64,000 bases of DNA from NCBI GenBank assembly GCA_026125895.1, contig JAHCKG010000020.1, forward strand, positions 25,953 through 89,952. The letters are read 5' to 3'. The DNA comes from Pseudolabrys sp. GTDB taxonomy: Bacteria > Pseudomonadota > Alphaproteobacteria > Rhizobiales > Xanthobacteraceae. The notes beneath the pieces are model-generated. The model did no database searches. It was not told where the DNA came from and was given only the letters and a program-made list of their open reading frames with translations. The position numbers were made by a program, and so were the translations under genes. This document shows, piece after piece, positions 7,675-17,379 of the stretch; positions within the stretch are counted from its first letter, which is position 1, and every line of letters begins with the position of its first letter.

Positions 7675-9642
7675 ATGGTCGCCCTGACCTTTCCCGACGG
7701 CGCGCGCCGCGACTATCCCGACAACATCACCGGCCTCGACATCGCCAAGGGCATCTCGCCCTCGCTGGCCAAGCGTACCGTGGCGATGGCGCTCGACGGC
7801 GTGCTTGCCGACCTCGCCGACCCGATCGAGAAGGATGCGCGCATCGAATTCGTGTCGCGCGACGATCCGCGCGCGCTCGAATTGATCCGCCATGACGCAG
7901 CGCACGTGCTGGCCGAAGCGGTACAGGAATTGTGGCCCGGCACCCAGGTGACCATCGGCCCGGTGATCGAGAACGGCTTCTATTACGACTTCGCGCGCAA
8001 CGAGCCGTTCACGCCCGACGACCTGCCCGTCATCGAAAAGAAGATGAAGGAGATCATCGCCCGCGACAAACCCTTCACCAAGGAAGTGTGGTCGCGCGAC
8101 AAGGCCAAGCAGGTCTTCAACGACAAGGGCGAACTGTTCAAGGTCGAGCTGGTCGATGCCATTCCGGAAGACCAGTCGATCAAGATCTACAAGCAGGGCG
8201 ACTGGTTCGACCTGTGCCGCGGTCCGCACATGACCTCGACCGGCAAGATCGGCGGCGCCTTCAAGCTGATGCGCGTCGCCGGCGCCTATTGGCGCGGCGA
8301 TAGCAACAATCCGATGCTGTCGCGCATCTACGGCACCGCCTTCGCCAAGCAGGAAGAGCTCGACGCCTATCTCAAGCAGATGGAGGAGGCCGAGAAGCGC
8401 GACCACCGCAAGCTGGGCCGCGAGATGGACCTGTTCCACTTCCAGGAGGAAGGCCCCGGCACGGTGTTCTGGCACGCCAATGGCTGGACCATCTTCCAGG
8501 AGATCATCGCCTATATGCGGCGGCGCCTGAAGGCCGACTATCAGGAAGTCAACGCGCCGCAGATGCTCGACAAGTCGCTGTGGGAGACCTCCGGCCACTG
8601 GCAGTGGTATCGCGAGAGCATGTTCGCGGCGCAGTCGGCGGGCGACGAGGCCGAGGACAAGCGCTGGTTCGCCATCAAGCCGATGAACTGCCCCGGCCAC
8701 GTGCAGATCTACAAGCACGGCCTCAAGAGCTATCGCGAACTGCCGATCCGGCTCGCCGAATTCGGCATCGTGCACCGCTATGAGGCGTCAGGCGCGATGC
8801 ACGGCCTGCTGCGCGTGCGCGCCTTCACGCAGGACGACGCGCATATCTTCTGCACCGAGGATCAGCTCGCCGAGGAATGCCTCAAGATCAACGATCTGAT
8901 CCTCTCCACCTATTCCGATTTCGGCTTCGAGGGCGATCTGGTCGTCAAGTTGTCGACGCGGCCGGAAAAGCGCGTCGGCTCGGACGCCGCGTGGGATCAC
9001 GCCGAGAGCGTGATGCAAAACGTGCTGCAAACCATCGCCAAGAGCAACAACCGCATCAAGACCGCGGTCAATCCAGGCGAAGGCGCGTTCTACGGGCCGA
9101 AGTTCGAATATGTGCTGCGCGACGCCATCGGCCGCGACTGGCAGTGCGGCACGACGCAAGTCGACTTCAATCTACCGGAGCGCTTCGATGCCTTCTACAT
9201 CGCGCCGGACGGTTCGAAGAAGACGCCGGTGATGGTGCACCGCGCGATCTGCGGCTCGCTCGAACGCTTCCTCGGCGTCGTGCTCGAGCATTATGCCGGG
9301 CACCTGCCGTTGTGGCTGGCGCCGAAGCAGGCCATCGTCTGCACCATCACCTCGGATGCCGATGCCTATGCGGCGGAAGTCGCGGCCGCGGCGCGCAAGG
9401 CCGGGCTTCGCGTCGATGCCGATCTGCGTAACGAGAAGATCAACTACAAGGTCCGCGAACACTCGCTGACCAAGGTCCCGGCGCTGCTCGTCGTCGGCAA
9501 GAAGGAAGCCGAGACGCGGCAGGTCTCGATCCGCCGCCTCGGCTCCGACAAGAGCCAGGTGATGAGCCTCGACGACGCGCTCAAGATGCTCACCGAGGAA
9601 GCGCTGCCGCCCGACGTGAAGCGGGAGAAGGCGGCGGGCTGA
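7675..9642 (+). CDS. thrS: Threonyl-tRNA synthetase
   Basis: 655 residues, class II aminoacyl-tRNA synthetase charging tRNA-Thr. Domains in order: TGS domain from residue 1 ([17 protein letters not shown]), the editing domain with [11 protein letters not shown], the catalytic core with the zinc-binding segment [12 protein letters not shown], motif 2 [23 protein letters not shown] and motif 3 [20 protein letters not shown], then the C-terminal anticodon-binding domain. The ATG at 7675 follows AACAGGAG and is preferred to the longer reading from 7606. Confidence 0.97.
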   Translation: MVALTFPDGARRDYPDNITGLDIAKGISPSLAKRTVAMALDGVLADLADPIEKDARIEFVSRDDPRALELIRHDAAHVLAEAVQELWPGTQVTIGPVIENGFYYDFARNEPFTPDDLPVIEKKMKEIIARDKPFTKEVWSRDKAKQVFNDKGELFKVELVDAIPEDQSIKIYKQGDWFDLCRGPHMTSTGKIGGAFKLMRVAGAYWRGDSNNPMLSRIYGTAFAKQEELDAYLKQMEEAEKRDHRKLGREMDLFHFQEEGPGTVFWHANGWTIFQEIIAYMRRRLKADYQEVNAPQMLDKSLWETSGHWQWYRESMFAAQSAGDEAEDKRWFAIKPMNCPGHVQIYKHGLKSYRELPIRLAEFGIVHRYEASGAMHGLLRVRAFTQDDAHIFCTEDQLAEECLKINDLILSTYSDFGFEGDLVVKLSTRPEKRVGSDAAWDHAESVMQNVLQTIAKSNNRIKTAVNPGEGAFYGPKFEYVLRDAIGRDWQCGTTQVDFNLPERFDAFYIAPDGSKKTPVMVHRAICGSLERFLGVVLEHYAGHLPLWLAPKQAIVCTITSDADAYAAEVAAAARKAGLRVDADLRNEKINYKVREHSLTKVPALLVVGKKEAETRQVSIRRLGSDKSQVMSLDDALKMLTEEALPPDVKREKAAG

Positions 9643-9670
9643 CCTGTGGCAGGCGAATGCGGCGCCCGGC

Positions 9671-9985
9671 TCACCGGCGCCGCAGAGAAACGATGTAGGC
9701 GGCAAGATCACCCGCCTCGCCGGGGCCGACGCGACCGTCTCCCATCGGGACGTGGCCGTACGTCAGCGTGATCGAGAGCTGATCGGCGCTGAAGCCCGAT
9801 TGCCGGGCGATCTCGCTGAAGGACGGCGCCGATCGCCGCGCGCTGCGCGCGCCGCCATCGATGTTGTGACAACCGGCGCAACGCTGCTGTGCGAGCGCCC
9901 TGCCTCGCCCTGCATCCGCCGCCCACGCGACACCGGCGAGAACCGGAGCTGCCGCTGCCGCGACCATCATCGCTTTTATGAGCAT
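9671..9985 (-). CDS. Small secreted c-type cytochrome
   Basis: 104 residues: signal peptide (MLIKAMMVAAAAAPVLAGVAWA), then a class I cytochrome c core with heme motif CAGCH at about residues 37-41. A distal methionine ligand is likely in YGHVPMGDGRVGPGE, and the helix GDLAAYIVSLRR closes the fold. It is periplasmic and would carry electrons. It is the third gene of a leftward group: another cytochrome of the same size (11088-11402) and a winged-helix regulator (10086-11006) lie upstream. It converges with thrS. Confidence 0.85.
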   Translation of the reverse strand: MLIKAMMVAAAAAPVLAGVAWAADAGRGRALAQQRCAGCHNIDGGARSARRSAPSFSEIARQSGFSADQLSITLTYGHVPMGDGRVGPGEAGDLAAYIVSLRRR

Positions 9986-10070
9986 CGGTCGCCTCGCAAT
10001 TGCCGGGCGTGGACGCGCAATTTCTTTTACGTCATGAAATGCAGAAGATTGCTGTAAATTTCTACCGCCC

Positions 10071-10085
10071 TTGCGGTATTCGCAA
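10071..10085. promoter_or_regulatory. Short inverted repeat before the cytochrome gene
   Basis: TTGCGGTATTCGCAA is an interrupted inverted repeat (TTGCG, 5-nt spacer, CGCAA) immediately after the regulator's stop codon and 86 nt before the cytochrome start at 9985. It could be an operator for the neighbouring winged-helix protein. A 5-bp arm can arise by chance. Confidence 0.3.
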
Positions 10086-11006
10086 TTAGCCGGCCGCCCG
10101 GCGGCGCTCGCTCAGCGCCATGGCCTCGCGCATGCAGTCGGCGAGGAACAGGTAAGACGACGCCAGCAAGCGCCGCACGGCGTCGTTGAGAGTCGGCTTG
10201 AGCAGCACCTGTCCCGGCAGGTCATGCGGACGCTCGAGCAGCCCCTGCTCTTCCGCCTCGCGCATCAGTTTGAGAACATGCGGCCGCGACACGGCGAAGC
10301 GCCGCGCCAGCCCCGCGATCGAGACCGGCACCGGCCGCGACGGCGGCACGGTGTCATCGGCATCGCCGGCGGCGACCAGGCTCATCAGGATGAGCATGCC
10401 GCCGTTGCGCTCGCCGAACAGGGCGACCTCGGGCGCCGCAGTCAGCAAACGAAAGCCGGCCCGGTAGCGCTTCACCATCGCCTGCACCAGCGCGCCATCG
10501 ACGAACTTGTCGTCGAGCGCCGCGAGCATGGCTTGGCCGTCGTCAAACAGCGGCGCCATCGCCGTGTAATGCATCTTCAGACGCGAGCGCAGCAACGCAT
10601 AGAGCTTGTCGGTCGCGATCAGACGGCGCTGGCGGCGGTCGGCGATGTCGATGTCAGGCGTGAGATATCCCGAGAAGCGCATCAGCGACAGCATGGCGCC
10701 GGCGCGGCCGGGGCTGCAGACATCGAATTCCGTGCAGAGTGTCTTGACGCGCGTCGGCGTCAGGCCGGACGTTGGATCGCGAGGATCGCGCGTGGCGTGC
10801 AGATAGATCGCCAGATAGCCGATGAGCAGGCGGCCACGATCGTCCATTAGCCAATTCAGCAGATGACGGCTGTGATACATCGACGACAGGCCGGTCGCGG
10901 TCGCGCGCAAGGCCTGCGCGAACCGCGCATCGCTCCGAACTGCATCGATCGCCTGAGCCGACGCGAAACTTTCTCCGCCCGGCCCCGGTGCTAAATCAGG
11001 CACCAT
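10086..11006 (-). CDS. Winged-helix regulator-like protein between two cytochromes
   Basis: 306 residues. A C-terminal winged-helix DNA-binding segment is visible: VSIAGLARRFAVSRPHVLKLM (about residues 230-250) followed by EEQGLLERP, the recognition helix and wing of MarR/GntR-like proteins. The N-terminal 200 residues match no family I know; they contain SRHLLNWLMDDRGRLLIGYL and two arginine-rich stretches. I start at ATG 11006, which has GAGGGG 8 nt upstream; a TTG at 11021 would add five residues. Same strand as both flanking cytochrome genes, so it probably controls them or a pathway that uses them. Function is inference. Confidence 0.65.
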   Translation of the reverse strand: MVPDLAPGPGGESFASAQAIDAVRSDARFAQALRATATGLSSMYHSRHLLNWLMDDRGRLLIGYLAIYLHATRDPRDPTSGLTPTRVKTLCTEFDVCSPGRAGAMLSLMRFSGYLTPDIDIADRRQRRLIATDKLYALLRSRLKMHYTAMAPLFDDGQAMLAALDDKFVDGALVQAMVKRYRAGFRLLTAAPEVALFGERNGGMLILMSLVAAGDADDTVPPSRPVPVSIAGLARRFAVSRPHVLKLMREAEEQGLLERPHDLPGQVLLKPTLNDAVRRLLASSYLFLADCMREAMALSERRRAAG

Positions 11007-11087
11007 GGTATCGCCCCTCAACGCTGAGGAGAGATAAAGCAGGGTCTTCGCAAAATTTCCACTGCCGCGCCGGCGCGCGGCCGGGAG

Positions 11088-11402
11088 CTATTTCAGCGTC
11101 GCGATATAGGCAGCGATATCGGCGGCCTCGCCGCGCGATAGCCCCATGTCGGGCATCGCGGGATGCGGCGCCAGCAGGAAAAGCGCGAGCTGTGCCGCGT
11201 CGAAATTCGAACGGCGGCCGATAGCCGAAAACGGCGCGGTCTGCGTGCTGCCGCTGGTCTGGTCGGCTGACACGATGTGGCAAGCAGCGCACCAGCGCCT
11301 GGCGAGCGTCTCACCATTCGCCGCATCTGCGGCAGCAGCGACTTGCCCGGCCGCGGCCGAAGCAAGGAGCGCCAAAAGAAGCGTCGCGAAGAGTTTAGGC
11401 AT
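11088..11402 (-). CDS. Small secreted c-type cytochrome
   Basis: 104 residues with a signal peptide (MPKLFATLLLALLASAAAG, cleaved near AAAADA) and heme motif CAACH at about residues 38-42. The segment HPAMPDMGLSRGEAADIAAYIATLK supplies a distal methionine and the C-terminal helix. It is similar in size and layout to the cytochrome at 9671-9985, and the two bracket a regulator. An FNR/FixK-like palindrome lies 57-70 nt upstream of the start. Confidence 0.85.
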   Translation of the reverse strand: MPKLFATLLLALLASAAAGQVAAAADAANGETLARRWCAACHIVSADQTSGSTQTAPFSAIGRRSNFDAAQLALFLLAPHPAMPDMGLSRGEAADIAAYIATLK

Positions 11403-11458
11403 CGGTGGAGCCTTCGGTGGATTCGCACCGAATGCTAACCCACCGGGCGGCGCCGCCT

Positions 11459-11472
11459 CTGACTTATGTCAA
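11459..11472 (-). promoter_or_regulatory. Candidate Crp/Fnr-type (FixK/NnrR-like) box
   Basis: The minus strand reads TTGACATAAGTCAG, a near-perfect TTGAC-N4-GTCAA palindrome with one mismatch in the last base, 57-70 nt before the cytochrome ATG at 11402. That matches sites bound by FixK, NnrR or related Crp/Fnr regulators in Rhizobiales, which often drive cytochromes under low oxygen or nitrogen oxides. No regulator of that class is in the window. Confidence 0.5.
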
Positions 11473-11492
11473 TGATGGCGTGCAAGCAGCCT

Positions 11493-12917
11493 CTAGCGGG
11501 CAGCCCGCCGCGGCATGGGCTCGGCGAACCCCGCCGCCGCCGCGCTACTCGCCTCGCCGTCCAGCAGCCCGAGGAAGCGCTCAGCCCAGTGGCCGAGATC
11601 GTTCTTCACCAGCGTGGCGAAATTGGCCTGGTGACGCATCCGCCGCTCCTCGATCGGCATGTCGAGCGCGCGGTTGATGGCGATGGCGACGCCCTCGGAA
11701 TCATAGGGGTTGACCAGCAGCGCCGCGCCGCACTCGCGCGCCGCGCCGGCGAAGCGGGACAGCACCAGCACGCCGGGATCGTCCGGATCCTGGGCCGCAG
11801 TGAATTCCTTGGCGACGAGGTTCATGCCGTCACGCAGCGGCGTCACCAGACCGACGCGAGCCGAACGGTAGAGGCCGGCCAGCGCGGTGCGGCTGTGCGC
11901 CTTGTTGATGTAACGCAGCGGCGTCCACGACGCCTCGCCGAAGGTGCCGTTGATGCGCCCCACCGCCTCGCCGACCAGACGGCCGATATCGGCATATTCC
12001 CGGATGTCGGTGCGGCTGGTGGGCGTGATCTGGAGATAGGTCACCAGCCCGCGCCATTCCTGGAAATTGCCGAGAAAGCGCTCGAAGGCATGGAGGCGTT
12101 CGGGAATGCCCTTGCTGTAATCGAGCCGGTCGACGCCGATGATCAGCGCCCGCCCGGCCATGCTCGCCATCACCTTGCTGACGAATTGCGAGGCAGCGGC
12201 ACGGCGCGCCATTCGCTCGAAAGGTTCGGTCTCGACGCCGACCGGGAAGATGCCGACCTCGACGACGCGGTCCTCGTAGCGGAAGCCGGTGTCGCTGGCG
12301 CGTTTCAGGCCCACCTCGTTGGCGAGATAGCGCGAGAAATTGTTGGCATCGTTCTCCGTCTGGAAACCGACCAGATCGTAGCCGCACAGACCGGCAACCA
12401 CGCGCTCGTGATTCGGCAGGCCGGTGAGGATTTCCGGCGGCGGACACGGAATGTGCAGGAAGAAGCCGAGCCGGTTCTTGTGGCCGCGCTCGCGCAGGAT
12501 TTGCGCCAGCGGCATCAAATGATAGTCGTGCACCCAGATGATGTCGTCCGGGCGCAGCAGCTTCTCGAGATTGTCGGCGAAAAACTGGTTGACGCGGAAA
12601 TAGCCACCGAGATCGCGGCGCGTGAATTCGGCAAGGTCGAGCCGGTAGTGCAGGATCGGCCACAGCACGCGATTGGCGAAGCCGTTGTAGAACTCGTCGT
12701 AATCGTCCTGCGGCAGATCGACCGTGACGTAATCAACCTTGTCCTGAGTGACCGTCTTGGCCGGACCGGGCGTGCCCTCGGCGACCTTGCCGCTCCAGCC
12801 GAACCACACGCCGCCGCGCTTCTTGAGCGCCGGCCTGATGGCGACTTCCAGCCCGCCGGCTCGCGCGGTGCCGTCCGGAATGCCGACACGGTTGGATACC
12901 ACAACGAGTCGCGCCAA
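11493..12917 (-). CDS. otsA: Trehalose-6-phosphate synthase
   Basis: 474 residues, GT20 glycosyltransferase joining UDP-glucose and glucose-6-phosphate. Visible blocks: [14 protein letters not shown] at the N-terminus, [28 protein letters not shown] (about 133-150), [14 protein letters not shown], and [21 protein letters not shown] containing the UDP/phosphate-binding Arg and Lys. Toward the end [12 protein letters not shown] and [14 protein letters not shown]. The start is a TTG at 12917 with GGAGG about 8 nt upstream, giving the usual OtsA N-terminus. It lies 107 nt downstream of otsB, a two-gene trehalose operon for osmotic and desiccation stress. Confidence 0.94.
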   Translation of the reverse strand: MARLVVVSNRVGIPDGTARAGGLEVAIRPALKKRGGVWFGWSGKVAEGTPGPAKTVTQDKVDYVTVDLPQDDYDEFYNGFANRVLWPILHYRLDLAEFTRRDLGGYFRVNQFFADNLEKLLRPDDIIWVHDYHLMPLAQILRERGHKNRLGFFLHIPCPPPEILTGLPNHERVVAGLCGYDLVGFQTENDANNFSRYLANEVGLKRASDTGFRYEDRVVEVGIFPVGVETEPFERMARRAAASQFVSKVMASMAGRALIIGVDRLDYSKGIPERLHAFERFLGNFQEWRGLVTYLQITPTSRTDIREYADIGRLVGEAVGRINGTFGEASWTPLRYINKAHSRTALAGLYRSARVGLVTPLRDGMNLVAKEFTAAQDPDDPGVLVLSRFAGAARECGAALLVNPYDSEGVAIAINRALDMPIEERRMRHQANFATLVKNDLGHWAERFLGLLDGEASSAAAAGFAEPMPRRAAR

Positions 12918-13024
12918 AGCCCTAACCTCCCCCACCGCTTGACGTCCGCGTAGGCAAGTTTATGCGAAAGATACAACCATGTTCTGCTAACGTCAGGGCA
13001 ATAACGTTCGGCGGCGCAATAAGT

Positions 13025-13813
13025 TCACTCGATTGTTGCAAGTTGTTTCAGCGCGCGGCGAACGTCATCCGGCGCCGAGAAAATGCCGCTGAGGCCGTCG
13101 AATTCGCGGCTGACCGAGTATCCCTTGCCGCCAAAGCCCGGTAATGCGGCAAATGCCGCTTCATCGGTCACATCGTCACCGATGAAAACCGGCATTCGGT
13201 CATGAAACGGCTTATGGCGCATCAATTCGCGCACGCCGCCGCCCTTGTCGATGCCGGGACGCTTGATCTCGATCATCATCTTGCCGGGCAGCACTTCCGT
13301 CGCCTCGTCCGGAAACGCGGCGCGGCTTTCGCTGACATGGGCACGCAAACGATCGGCGTGCGCGGGCGCCTTGCGATAATGCAGCGCCACCGAATAACCC
13401 TTGTCTTCGAACTCGACGCCGGCTGCCGGATCTGCCGCGGCGATCAGACGCGTGCGCAAGGCCTGCGGCAAATCCTCGACCCGCGCGACCGCCGCGCCTT
13501 CGGCCAGCCGCATCTCGGCGCCGTGACCGCCGACCGCCGGCAGCTTGAGCGGCGTGAACAGCTTGTCGAGATCGCGGATCGGCCGGCCGCTGACCAGCGC
13601 CAGCGCGCCATTCGTGAGGCTGTAGAGACGCTCGAGCGACGTTTTCAGGCTGTCGGGGACGTCAACCTCGAACGGCGACGGCCCGATATCGATCAACGTG
13701 CCATCGACGTCGAGCAGCAGCGCGATGGCGTCGAGGTCGAGCGCGGCGAAGGAGCGTAAGGCCGCCGCATTGGCATCGTGCCGGTTGGGGTCATTGCCGT
13801 TCGATGAATTCAC
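13025..13813 (-). CDS. otsB: Trehalose-6-phosphate phosphatase
   Basis: 262 residues, HAD-superfamily phosphatase completing trehalose synthesis. HAD motif I is LLLDVDGTLIDI (about 32-43), motif II ALVSGRPIRDL (about 71-82), and motif IV FIGDDVTDEAAF (about 213-224). The cap segment EVLPGKMMIEIKRPGIDKG is typical of OtsB. Start codon is GTG at 13813 with GGAG 6 nt upstream. It precedes otsA on the same strand. Confidence 0.94.
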   Translation of the reverse strand: MNSSNGNDPNRHDANAAALRSFAALDLDAIALLLDVDGTLIDIGPSPFEVDVPDSLKTSLERLYSLTNGALALVSGRPIRDLDKLFTPLKLPAVGGHGAEMRLAEGAAVARVEDLPQALRTRLIAAADPAAGVEFEDKGYSVALHYRKAPAHADRLRAHVSESRAAFPDEATEVLPGKMMIEIKRPGIDKGGGVRELMRHKPFHDRMPVFIGDDVTDEAAFAALPGFGGKGYSVSREFDGLSGIFSAPDDVRRALKQLATIE

Positions 13814-13846
13814 GACGCTCCTTCCACTTACCCACCGGCGGCCGCC

Positions 13847-14848
13847 CTACTTGGCCAGCACCTCGACATCGCCGTCGACGCCGGTGACGACCTTGAACTC
13901 GCGCTCGAAGACATTGCCCTCGTTGCGCGCAATGGCGCGATACTCGCCTTCGGCCAGGACCACGCGCGGAAAGGCGCCGATCGACTCCTTGATCACGTCG
14001 CCGCCCGGCGTCAGCACCGACCAAGCCGTATTAGCCAACGCTTCACCGCCCTTCTCGTTCACCAGCTTGAGCGTGATGACGGCGGCGCGGTGGTTGACGA
14101 CGACATCGGTGAGCTTGCCGGCCTGGACGCGAATGTCGGAGCGGACCACCGAGTTGGCGTCGCCATAGTTCGACACGATGTAATAGGTGCCGTCCGGCAC
14201 CACGACCACGGCGCCGCTGGCGATATGCTCGGCAATCGGCCGGCGATCGCTCGGTTCGAACTGGCTGCCCTTGAAGACGTCGAACGAAATCTGCGCCGCG
14301 GGAATTCGCGCATCGCCGACCTTGCCTTCCATGCGCAGGCCGCCCGCCGGCAAATCGAATTCCTCGCGCACGGTGGCGCTGCGCAAGGTCACCGGCTTGA
14401 CGGCATTGGCCAGACCAAACCCGACATGAACGATGTACGCGCCGGCCGGCAGCACGATCGTCGGCGCCGGCGACTTGTCCTCGCGCAGCAGCGGGAAATT
14501 GCCGTCGGGTTGCGGCTTGGCGGCGTAGACGCGCCAGGTAAGGCCGCCGGTAATCGGCGCGGCGTCGGAGCCGAACTTGGCCGACAGCGCCAGCGCCACC
14601 TGCCCGGCCGGCACCATCGGCGTCGGTGCGATGGCCGGCGGACCGCGCATCGGCGGTGCCAGCATGCCGCTCGAGCCGAAGCCGTCGCCACCGCCGCCGC
14701 GGCCAGGCCCGGGCGCCGGCGGAAAAGCGCCGAGCGAAGGAGACGCGGAAAACAGCGAACTGGAATTACCGGCCTGCGCGAGCACGCGATCCGGCGCGAC
14801 CGCTCCGGCAAGCGCCAGAACCAGCGCAAAAGCGCGCAAATATGGCAT
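13847..14848 (-). CDS. Secreted beta-rich protein of unknown function
   Basis: 333 residues with a signal peptide (MPYLRAFALVLALAGAVAP, cleaved near VLAQ), a glycine/proline-rich low-complexity stretch (GPGRGGGGDGFGSSG, about 50-65), and then a series of beta-rich modules. Repeated phrases with the pattern pA-G-x-Y or pdG-x-Y (LPAGAYIVHVGFG, VPDGTYYIVSNYG, LAEGEYRAIARNEG) mark at least three copies of a carboxypeptidase-regulatory or transthyretin-like fold. ATG 14848 places the signal peptide correctly; longer starts exist at 14890 and 14926. Just downstream of otsB's 5' side on the same strand with a 33-nt gap, so it may precede otsBA in one transcript. Confidence 0.6.
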   Translation of the reverse strand: MPYLRAFALVLALAGAVAPDRVLAQAGNSSSLFSASPSLGAFPPAPGPGRGGGGDGFGSSGMLAPPMRGPPAIAPTPMVPAGQVALALSAKFGSDAAPITGGLTWRVYAAKPQPDGNFPLLREDKSPAPTIVLPAGAYIVHVGFGLANAVKPVTLRSATVREEFDLPAGGLRMEGKVGDARIPAAQISFDVFKGSQFEPSDRRPIAEHIASGAVVVVPDGTYYIVSNYGDANSVVRSDIRVQAGKLTDVVVNHRAAVITLKLVNEKGGEALANTAWSVLTPGGDVIKESIGAFPRVVLAEGEYRAIARNEGNVFEREFKVVTGVDGDVEVLAK

Positions 14849-14940
14849 CGTTTGCCCGGCGCCCCGGCCCGATTGAATTTCGCCGTTCATGCTGCGGGTT
14901 TTCGGCCGGAATCGAGGCGATTTCAAGCCGCATGAAACGG

Positions 14941-14977
14941 CAGAACGGGCAGCCGGCGGAGCCCGCTGCCCGTTCTG
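14941..14977. terminator. Strong hairpin between chemoreceptor and secreted protein genes
   Basis: A 13-bp perfect inverted repeat, CAGAACGGGCAGC with GCTGCCCGTTCTG, separated by 11 nt. It lies 45 nt past the stop of the leftward chemoreceptor gene. There is no long T-run, so intrinsic termination is plausible but not certain. Confidence 0.55.
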
Positions 14978-15021
14978 ATGTCTCGGGGTGGAGCGATCCC
15001 CGGTGCTCAGCCACTGTCGCC

Positions 15022-16791
15022 CTAGAACTCTTTCCAGTCCTGCCCAACCGCCGTCGCCAGTACGGTCTGCATCTCGCGGGCATTGGCGCTCGGCTTGATG
15101 GCGGGCTTCGTCGCCGGCCGCGCGGTAGCGGCCTTGGCAACGGCCGGCTTTGCCGCCGTGGGCTTCATCACCGCTGCGTCAATTGCCACAGCGTCCCCGA
15201 TTTGGAAGACCGCGACCTGCTCGTCCATCGCCTTGGCCTGATGCTCGAGCGTCTTGGCGGTCGCCGCGTTTTCTTCGACCAGCGCCGAGTTCTGCTGCGT
15301 GACCTCGTCCATCTGGGTCAGCGCCTTATTGATCTGGTCGATGCCGGTCGCCTGCTCGGCCGAGGCATTGGCGATATCCGCGACCACTGCGGCGACCTTG
15401 TTGATCGACTCGACGATCTCATTGAGCGACCGGCCTGCCCGATTAACCAGGTCGACGCCGTCCTTCACCTGACCATTGGAGTTGGTGATGAGATCCTTGA
15501 TGTCCTTGGCGGCTTGCGACGAACGCTGCGCCAGGCTCCGAACTTCGGACGCCACAACCGCGAAGCCGCGGCCGGCTTCACCGGCGCGCGCCGCTTCGAC
15601 CGCGGCGTTGAGCGCCAGGAGGTTGGTCTGCCGCGCGATCTCGTCGATGACGCCGATGATGTCGGAGATCTTGCGCGAGGACTCTTCGATCCGCGCCATC
15701 GCATCGACCGCCTTGGCGACGACCTGACCGCCGCGATCGGCGACTTCGCGGGTTGTTGCCGCATCCTGATTGGCGAGCTGGGCATTCTCCGCATTCTTGC
15801 GCACGGTGGCGGCCAGCTCTTCCATGGCGGCGGAGGTCTCTTCCAGGCTCGCCGCCTGCTCCTCGGTGCGCTGCGACAGGTCGGTGGTCGAAGTCGCAAT
15901 CTCGGCCGAAGCGTTGGTGACTTCGCGGCCCGAGGCTTTGATCTCGGCGATCGTCTGACTCATCTTCTGTGCCATACCGTGCACAGCCTCGGCGATCTGG
16001 CCGACCTCGTCCTTGCGGCCGGTGCCGGGGATCGCGACGGTGAAATTGCCGGCGGCGATCTCTTCCAGCGGTTTGACCATGGCCTTAAGCGGGCGTGCAA
16101 TGGTCCTCGCCGCGAAGACGACCGACGCGATAAGAACGAGGATCGCGGCCAAGCCCACGATCATCGAGACCTGCTCGGCGCGCGTCATGGCCTCCGCCGC
16201 ATGTTCATTTTCGGTATTCGCCAAATTCCGCGCGTTCTTCGAAATCTCTTCGACCAGGCGATTGAGCTCTGCAGCGATTGGCAACGTCACTTCGCGCGCA
16301 AATTTCTCTCTTTCCTCGAGCAGCGTCGCAGCGCGGCCCGCCCCGTCGGCAGTTCCGGATGCAGTGTTCGTGATGATGCCGGCCTGCATCGCGGCGATCT
16401 TCCTGGCGCCCGCGGCATACTGCTCGATGAGCCCTCCCACTTTCTGCATGCGCTCACGATTGGCTGGAACGCGAAGCACCTTGAGCGAGCTTTCGACCAG
16501 CGGCAGCGCCGACTTGGCCATCTCCTCGACGCCGGCGACCGCCCCCTCGAGCATCTGCGTTGTGCGTGACAAGCGAATATCCCGCACTCCCAGTTGCATC
16601 CGCGCTTCCAATTTCTCAATGGTCATCGTGTCGGCGACAATGGTCTGCTGCAAATCCGCGATCTCGTGCGCGCCGCGTACGGAACGGTTGCCGGCCAACT
16701 GCGTCGCCAGAATTCCAAGCACCAGCAGAATGCTCAGCCCGGACATGAGTGCGAGCTTCAGGCCGATGCTGATATTCGAGAGCCGCAACAT
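15022..16791 (-). CDS. Methyl-accepting chemotaxis protein with C-terminal CheR-docking motif
   Basis: 589 residues. TM1 is [20 protein letters not shown] (about 13-32), a periplasmic helical sensor follows, TM2 is [16 protein letters not shown] (about 211-226), then HAMP ([19 protein letters not shown]), and the methylation and signalling coiled coil with the hairpin [20 protein letters not shown] and [18 protein letters not shown]. An alanine/lysine/proline-rich linker ([20 protein letters not shown]) ends in QDWKEF. The final W-x-x-F fits the C-terminal pentapeptide that tethers methyltransferase CheR. The ATG at 16791 has GGGGGA upstream. cheW is 66 nt upstream on the same strand; no cheA, cheR, cheB or cheY is near. 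Confidence 0.95.
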   Translation of the reverse strand: MLRLSNISIGLKLALMSGLSILLVLGILATQLAGNRSVRGAHEIADLQQTIVADTMTIEKLEARMQLGVRDIRLSRTTQMLEGAVAGVEEMAKSALPLVESSLKVLRVPANRERMQKVGGLIEQYAAGARKIAAMQAGIITNTASGTADGAGRAATLLEEREKFAREVTLPIAAELNRLVEEISKNARNLANTENEHAAEAMTRAEQVSMIVGLAAILVLIASVVFAARTIARPLKAMVKPLEEIAAGNFTVAIPGTGRKDEVGQIAEAVHGMAQKMSQTIAEIKASGREVTNASAEIATSTTDLSQRTEEQAASLEETSAAMEELAATVRKNAENAQLANQDAATTREVADRGGQVVAKAVDAMARIEESSRKISDIIGVIDEIARQTNLLALNAAVEAARAGEAGRGFAVVASEVRSLAQRSSQAAKDIKDLITNSNGQVKDGVDLVNRAGRSLNEIVESINKVAAVVADIANASAEQATGIDQINKALTQMDEVTQQNSALVEENAATAKTLEHQAKAMDEQVAVFQIGDAVAIDAAVMKPTAAKPAVAKAATARPATKPAIKPSANAREMQTVLATAVGQDWKEF

Positions 16792-16857
16792 AATGTTTCC
16801 CCCTTAAGATCGTCGTCTTGTGGCGATGGATTACAGGCCGCGGGCCGGTTGGCGCGA

Positions 16858-17379
16858 CTAATCGCCGTCTCCCCCCGGCAGAAGATTCGGCAGGTCGATC
16901 AGCGCAATCATCACGTTGTCATGCGACACGATGCCGGACAGAAAATTGCTTTGCGGACCGTCTCCGGTGCGCGGCACCTTCTGAATCTGCGCCGCATCGA
17001 CGGACACGATATCGAGCACGCGGTCGCCGATGAGCCCGACCTGGCGGCCGTCGATCTGCACGATGATGACGATATGCAGCGGCGTCGTTTCGGTCAGTCC
17101 CTGGCCGAAACGGCAGCGCAGATCGACGATCGGAACGATGGCGCCGCGCAGATTGAGCACGCCGCGCACATAGTCCGGCTGCTTCGGCAGATGCGTTATA
17201 TCGCTCCAGCCTTTGATCTCGCGCACCGCCATGATGTCGACGCCGTACTGATCGTCGCCAATGGCGAAGCTGATGAACTGGGTCTGGATCGTGCCGGTCA
17301 CGGCATCGGGCGCGTCAGAGCCGCCCCAGACATTGGGCGTTACGCCTGATAGTTCGGGAGACGACTCGACTTCTCTCAT
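16858..17379 (-). CDS. cheW: Chemotaxis coupling protein CheW
   Basis: 173 residues with the CheW beta-barrel signature: QFISFAIGDDQYGVDIMAVREI (about 34-55), RGVLNLRGAIVPIVDLRCRFG (about 71-91) and VGLIGDRVLDIVSVDA. It couples chemoreceptors to the kinase CheA. The first 30 residues are an unstructured acidic leader. It is the first gene of a two-gene unit with the chemoreceptor downstream. The pair is orphaned from a full che operon and probably feeds a kinase encoded elsewhere. Confidence 0.93.
   Translation of the reverse strand: MREVESSPELSGVTPNVWGGSDAPDAVTGTIQTQFISFAIGDDQYGVDIMAVREIKGWSDITHLPKQPDYVRGVLNLRGAIVPIVDLRCRFGQGLTETTPLHIVIIVQIDGRQVGLIGDRVLDIVSVDAAQIQKVPRTGDGPQSNFLSGIVSHDNVMIALIDLPNLLPGGDGD

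Noticed and set aside
11466-12953. 495-codon rightward frame over otsA
   Set aside because: Complement of otsA, whose motifs and ribosome site are clear. The reverse translation is Arg/Ala/Glu-rich and shows no domain.
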